Origin: Pomphorhynchus laevis
Taxonomy: Eukaryota > Acanthocephala > Palaeacanthocephala > Echinorhynchida > Pomphorhynchidae
Direction of reading: 5' to 3'
Length of the DNA stretch: 64,000 nt
Assembly: GCA_012934845.2 (NCBI GenBank)
Contig: WNNJ02001190.1
Coordinates: 124,001 to 188,000 of the forward strand
This document shows, one piece after another, positions 59,927 to 64,000 of the stretch (its first letter is position 1; each line of letters begins with the position of its first letter). Made by a program: the position numbers and the translations under genes. The notes beneath the pieces are model-generated. The model saw only the letters and a list, made by a program, of their open reading frames with translations, ran no database searches and was not told the origin of the DNA.

Positions 59927-62844
59927 CTAAACTAACAATGATTTCAAGCATTAATTATGGATATTTAAGAATATTATAAAGATGTCAAATTATTTGCATT
60001 CTCCACATAAGCTTTTTATCTGATTGAAAGCGTTTTATGTAACAATTAAAAGCTTTTTATAAAACAATAAAATTAATTTCGAGTGCGACAGATGACTAAC
60101 GGATACGGAGTTATAATGACAAATCAAGAAAAGCAATCAAAGAAAAAATTTTTAGAGGTTTGCGGTTATTGTAGTGTTTTAATGGTAAGTTACAAAAATG
60201 AAAGAATCAATAAGAATATAACAAAACTTTATTAATTTCTATTTCATTATAATATTTACTTAAATGTAGGATTTTATTCAAATAAACATAAAGTGTTTAT
60301 TAAGATTTTATTAATAAAAAACTAAAAGACATTATAAGGTTAAGGTATGGTAATTTAGTCAGTTCTAAATACACATCTTTATAAATTTTATTTTTCTTTT
60401 ACAAATTGCTTGGTATCTTTTCTTAATTTCATCGAATAATATTTTCAATTATCTTAAGTTTTATTTATTGAGAAAAAATTGTAGTTATTAAGTAATCAAC
60501 AGTGAGATCCTTTTGATATCATGTTAAAATAAAAGCTTTGATAAAATAATGTTTAATAATATATTAATAATTTTTCGAAAATATATAATTTAGTTTTCAA
60601 TATCATGTCCTAATTAATCTCATAAAATATAGTTTGTTTATTATAATGTATATTATGTTTGAATTGTCTAAACTTAGTTTTTTAAATTTGAGACGTTTCT
60701 TCTACATATTGCAGTCCACATGTGTATTGTATTTACATAAAGATTTTTTATCTTATTATTTCTTAAAACTATATATAATTAAATAATCAAATAAATAAAT
60801 AATTAATTTAAATAATTAAATAAGTTTAATTATCAAATAAAATAATAAATAAAATAATTACAAGTTACAAATTGGGGGTTACCCGCAATTGGGTCATAAA
60901 TATTAATTGTTCGTTACAATACGACGTCATCGCCGACGCGGTTGGGGAGTGTCGGAGTAACTCTTTGGCCCTCTTATACTCATCGTAGTGTTGACGGCGT
61001 TTTTCAATAAAGATTCTCCTTTGAGCTTCATCATCGTCTGAACGTTCACTATTGACTGACTCACCTCGTTCATGCTCAGGAAAAGACTCAACATTGTCGA
61101 TATCGATCTTCGCAGTTGTCGTACGCGGCTGTTTAATGGTCATGATCGTTTGGATAGGTTGCTGGGGCATTTTTGTATGTTAGGAATCGGGATGGCCTGG
61201 ATTATTAGCAGTGTATCGGGAATTTGGTGCACTATCTCAGTGCTGCATGACACGGGGATTATTAAATAAGTTAATTATTACATCGTACTCATTCATTATG
61301 GCATGGTTCTTGTTGTTGTCTTTGCAAACCGGTTGTCCCAAGTTTAATTATATAATAAAATAAGTTAAGTTTAATTATATAATTAAGTTTAAAATGGTTT
61401 ATACACCAAAAAGAGCAAAATGCAGATCTAAAAAAAATACGAATTAAAAAAATCTTTAAAAAAATACGAAAATACTGGAAAACATTTATTACAAAACTTT
61501 GTATAGTAACTTGTATAGTAACTTGTACTTGATAGGTATAAAACTTAACTTATCGTAGTCTTCAATTAATCTTTGATTTATTGAACAAATAATATCTTTA
61601 GAAAAACTTATTATATTTACATAAAGATCTTTTAGTTTATTATATCTTAAAAGTTATTTTATATACATATCTTTTTTAATATTTTTAACTCTATTTTTCC
61701 TATTCCTTTTATCACCATGACTTCTTGGTTTGCGTTTAACCGGATTATTATAATATAGTTGTTTATTATGTATTATACTACTTCTGCCAATTCCTTGTAC
61801 CACGTCATTCAATCCTAATGGGTACATGGAATTAAGCGTTTTAATCCAAAAATCTTCTTTTTCTAATAGTTTTTGATTTAATATTGATATGTTTTCTTCG
61901 ATAATATGTTCTAAAATAAATAATTTACAGTTTTTAATATCATGTCCTATTAATCTCATATGTTTATGAAATATAGTTTGACTATTATGCTGTATATTAT
62001 ATATGTGTTGCCTAAACCTAGTTTTTAACATTTGATATGTTTTTCCTATATATTGCAATCCACATGTACATTGTATTAGATACACTACACCTGCGGTATT
62101 GCAGTTACAATTATTATTAATATTTAATGAAAAACATTTGATTGTCGTATTACTTACGATACAATTATTATTATTTATAACATCACAAACTATACAATTT
62201 TTTCTGTTACATTTAAAAGATCTAAAATTGAAATCATTAGTACTTACATATTTTTCCAATATGGTTGAGTACATGTAACTTTTAAGTCATAATTTTTAAC
62301 GTTGCTTTTACAGTGTCTCCACCTAGTTTAGAAGATCTACTAAAATAATAATCTTTGTATATTTATTAAACCTACGTATGCTTATTCCGTTGAGTGCATA
62401 TTCCTTGTACAATGCTATTCAATCGTATTTTTGCTTAGTGGGTTGTTAAATTCGATATATTTTTAAATTGTAAATGCTATGAAAATTTCAAATATTAAGA
62501 AAAACCTGGAAACTACAATGATTAAATTTCGTCACTAACTTTGAATATTTATAATCATAAATGTTTTGGCATTTATTAAAAAAAATAAAATAAAACTGTC
62601 AATTTAATTAAATTTGTAAATAGAATAAATCAAATTCAATGAATTAAAATTAATAATACCATTAGCCAAGTGGTAATTTGGTCTAGATGGGCATTGCTCA
62701 ATGTCGAGAAGAAAGTCCATTACTGAGGGTTCTTCTAACTGTAGTCCGACTAAAAATAGTATAGACATCATACAGCGAACCTGATGCCATAAAAAACTGG
62801 ATCCTGAAATTACACATTTAATCCACTGGTCGTTAGTTTCGATT
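59610..62844 (-). CDS. PUS3: PUS3, 3' part of gene (two exons)
   Basis: Pus3 isomerises uridine to pseudouridine at positions 38 and 39 of tRNA anticodon stems. Two exons are seen, 62844-62660 and 59926-59610, separated by a 2.7-kb intron. The joined protein reads GSSFLWHQVRCMMSILFLVG, then SVMDFLLDIEQCPSRPNYHL and TPLVLYDSKYDN, closely following the Pus3 family (H-Q-V-R-C-M-M core). The catalytic aspartate lies in exons upstream, not found before the window ends at 64000. The intron holds a GIY-YIG ORF, a broken second copy of it and an inhibitor-2-like ORF, all on the same strand. Confidence 0.87.
60592..60775 (-). mobile_element. Deleted copy of GIY-YIG region
   Basis: Aligns with 61926-62080 (ATATCATGTCCTATTAATCTC and the stretch TATATTGCAATCCACATGTA), then jumps to sequence like 61617-61650 (TTTACATAAAGAT). 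It is an internally deleted relative of the ORF at 61654-62274. Confidence 0.65.
60776..60864. other. AT-rich tail region
   Basis: AATAAT-type low complexity that borders the 3' end of the inhibitor-2-like ORF; reads as a degenerate A-rich tail on the minus strand. Confidence 0.35.
60865..61170 (-). CDS. Protein phosphatase inhibitor 2-like ORF, possibly retrocopied
   Basis: 101 residues. The stretch SDDDEAQRRIFIEKRRQHYD, then EYKRAKELLRH, resembles the I-2 (PPP1R2) helix that docks on PP1, whose consensus is acidic residues, RR.F..KR..HYNE and ...ARQL. The N-terminal K-GILK and docking elements are not seen, so it is partial if related. It is GC-richer than its surroundings, has no introns and lies in the PUS3 intron. 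Its last codons and stop fall within TTGCGGGTAACCCC, the same sequence that ends the LINE at 17250. This suggests a LINE-mediated copy. Alternative: an unrelated ORF of the LINE family. Confidence 0.42.
   Translation of the reverse strand: MPQQPIQTIMTIKQPRTTTAKIDIDNVESFPEHERGESVNSERSDDDEAQRRIFIEKRRQHYDEYKRAKELLRHSPTASAMTSYCNEQLIFMTQLRVTPNL
61654..62274 (-). CDS. GIY-YIG endonuclease ORF of a Penelope-like element (intact)
   Basis: 206 residues. A zinc-finger-like CNRKNCIVC (about 22-30) precedes GVVYLIQCTCGLQYIGKTYQ (about 63-82), the GIY-YIG core, with R86/R88 and H90 following, then HDIKNCKLFILEHI, the conserved E region, NQKLLEKEDFWI and LGLND near the end. A basic tail (KRKPRSHGDKRNRKNR) closes it. 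Metazoan relatives are the nucleases of Penelope-like retroelements. No RT lies directly before or after it, and the frame is unbroken, so it could be a young fragment or a separate ORF. A Cys finger before GIY-YIG with no RT upstream fits the permuted (Naiad-type) subgroup; this is inference. Confidence 0.75.
   Translation of the reverse strand: MYSTILEKYVSTNDFNFRSFKCNRKNCIVCDVINNNNCIVSNTTIKCFSLNINNNCNCNTAGVVYLIQCTCGLQYIGKTYQMLKTRFRQHIYNIQHNSQTIFHKHMRLIGHDIKNCKLFILEHIIEENISILNQKLLEKEDFWIKTLNSMYPLGLNDVVQGIGRSSIIHNKQLYYNNPVKRKPRSHGDKRNRKNRVKNIKKDMYIK
62275..62659. other. PUS3 intron, 5' part
   Basis: AT-rich; nothing recognised between the donor of the PUS3 exon and the GIY-YIG ORF. Confidence 0.45.
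62660..62844 (-). CDS. PUS3: PUS3, penultimate exon
   Basis: After TTTTAG (minus strand) it reads IETNDQWIKCVISGSSFLWH, then QVRCMMSILFLVGLQLEEPS. This is the conserved F.(Y/W)HQVRCMM.(V/I)LFL.G block of Pus3 and related TruA-fold enzymes. It ends HLAN with donor G|GTATTA. The frame beyond the donor in the intron is not coding. Confidence 0.9.
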
Positions 62845-62968
62845 CTAAAAGCCAATTAAAAGTTTTAGTGACTGATAAGATGTGTTTGTTTTGCTAAATG
62901 TGCAATTACTTCTTCATTTTAACTTAATTCTTAATCAAAGAATTATTTTTACAAAAACGTCATTTTTT

Positions 62969-63303
62969 ACAATGACGATGTTTCCTGACGATGATAGCAG
63001 TAGCTATCGAAATATCATACATAAACGTTTTGATTTAATACAACAATAGGTTTATGTCCGATATTTCGATAGGTACTGCTATCATCGTCAGGAAACTGGC
63101 GATGTTTTCTGATGATGATAGCAGTAGCTAACGATATATCGGACGTAAACGTTTTGTTATATTAAATAAAAATACTTTAAATCCGGTATTTCGATAGATA
63201 CTGCTATCATCGTCAGGAAACATCGTCATTTTCCTGACGATGATAGCAGTATTTATCGAAATATCGGACATAAACGTTTTGCTGTATTAAATAAAAATAC
63301 TTT
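62969..63303. repeat. Five short repeats in alternating orientation
   Basis: Core CCTGACGATGATAGCAGTA, then GCTATCGAAATATCGGACAT and AAACGTTTTG. Units are + (62985), - (63040-63105), + (63105-63170), - (63180-63225) and + (63232-63303), so each neighbour pair can fold. Diverged single cores occur at about 12104 and 42772. It lies upstream of the PUS3 exon on its strand. Confidence 0.85.
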
Positions 63304-63411
63304 TCTTCGTTCCATAAAGATTTTATTTAGTCTTCTCGATATTCGTTGCTATCGTAAAATTAGGAAGAATTAAAATAGGGTTTTAAGATATTACTAAGTA
63401 AGCGTGGCCGT

Positions 63412-63573
63412 ATTATCTGCTTCCTTCATTTAAAATGCAAGCTAAATTCATTCTGCGCTGTTTCAAACGCGACATCAATTCTTCTTTATATTTTATGAGA
63501 AATTCATTTGTTCGTAAGCCATTAAATCCTAATTTAGACCAAACAGAAAGCTGCATTTTAGTAATTGTGGATC
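63412..63573 (-). CDS. Possible terminal exon of an unidentified gene
   Basis: Minus strand. After AATGAG the frame reads STITKMQLSVWSKLGFNGLR, then TNEFLIKYKEELMSRLKQRR and MNLACILNEGSR followed by a stop. Composition and helical, charged pattern look like real protein, and base use is less AT-rich than the flanks. It does not resemble Pus3. No family was recognised. The acceptor is weak, so this may also be an upstream PUS3-independent nested gene or a pseudogene piece. Confidence 0.35.
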
Positions 63574-64000
63574 TCATTAATTTATTATCCAATACATAAG
63601 TTTACGGTTCACTTGTTTTTCTGTTAGTTGACGATTACTCGACTTGCATTCAGAGTTTTAATGAATGAAATGCTTTATATTTAACAAATTTAATCGAAAC
63701 CTAAATTAAATCTAAATTTGCAATTGCAGTTCAAACTAAATCTGCAATTGTGGGTGAAAATGTAACCTACCATTTGATAGACTACCTTCTTTAATGATAA
63801 TGTCGATTATTATTCTAATCATATATAAGTTTATTCATTTAATTTAAGTTAAGAAGCGAGTGTAGTACTAGTTCTTATTGAAAGCTGTAACCGACAAAAA
63901 CGAAAATTAATACGGTCATGACCGCATCACTTATAGGTCATGATCAACAAATGTGATAAGCTAATATTTTTCGAAAAAACAGCAAGTTTTGCAATGCCAA
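63574..64000. other. Window end, nothing firm
   Basis: AT-rich; no exon could be supported on either strand, although upstream PUS3 exons must lie here or beyond. Confidence 0.4.

Noticed and set aside
1-64000. LTR retrotransposons, Polintons or other virus-like elements
   Set aside because: No paired long terminal repeats, protease, integrase or capsid-type frames were recognised. The retroelements seen are LINE and Penelope types.
1-64000. tRNA and rRNA genes
   Set aside because: No cloverleaf with A and B boxes or rRNA-like segment was noticed by eye. A covariance-model scan would be needed to exclude a tRNA.

Overview
The window looks like nuclear DNA of an invertebrate animal: very AT-rich, with spliced host genes on both strands, introns that are either about 50 bp or many kb, non-LTR and Penelope-like retroelement debris, foldback repeats and a satellite array. 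I cannot name the species.

Main gene (+, 1841-47306): eighteen exons whose reading phases agree at every junction except one (a missing piece between 11900 and 14568). They encode the membrane-proximal part of a nephrin/SNS-type adhesion receptor: a series of Ig domains, one FN3 domain, a transmembrane segment and a long polar cytoplasmic tail ending in a 1.27-kb exon. The 5' exons lie outside the window. The introns hold most of the mobile DNA: a Jockey-like LINE (about 3.4-6.7 kb, minus), an R2-type LINE with a cysteine-rich N-terminus (17.3-20.3 kb, minus), a cluster of LINE pieces (30.8-38.5 kb), Penelope-like remnants (39-40.5 kb) and repeats carrying a conserved RNA pseudoknot (13.6, 21.0, 21.4 and 42.0 kb). 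An R2-type 3' fragment sits directly before the last exon and is open in frame with it, giving a 772-codon ORF that joins an endonuclease to the receptor tail.

Downstream: a 393-bp satellite (47.64-51.1 kb) arranged as a three-monomer higher-order repeat of 1,179 bp; a small intact four-helix membrane protein gene (54.9 kb, +); a Penelope-like element (56.2-57.9 kb, minus); another R2-type 3' remnant (58.3-59.3 kb, +); and the last two exons of PUS3, a tRNA pseudouridine synthase (minus, 59610-62844). The PUS3 intron contains a GIY-YIG endonuclease ORF and a small ORF resembling protein phosphatase inhibitor 2 that ends in the same 3' sequence as the 17-kb LINE. A possible terminal exon of another minus-strand gene lies at 63.4-63.6 kb, next to an array of five alternately oriented short repeats.

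The observations most worth a second look are the endonuclease-receptor-tail ORF, the pseudoknot with covariation in the Penelope-linked repeats, two chimeric junctions between Jockey-like and R2-type LINEs, the higher-order satellite, and the inhibitor-2-like ORF with a LINE-type tail.
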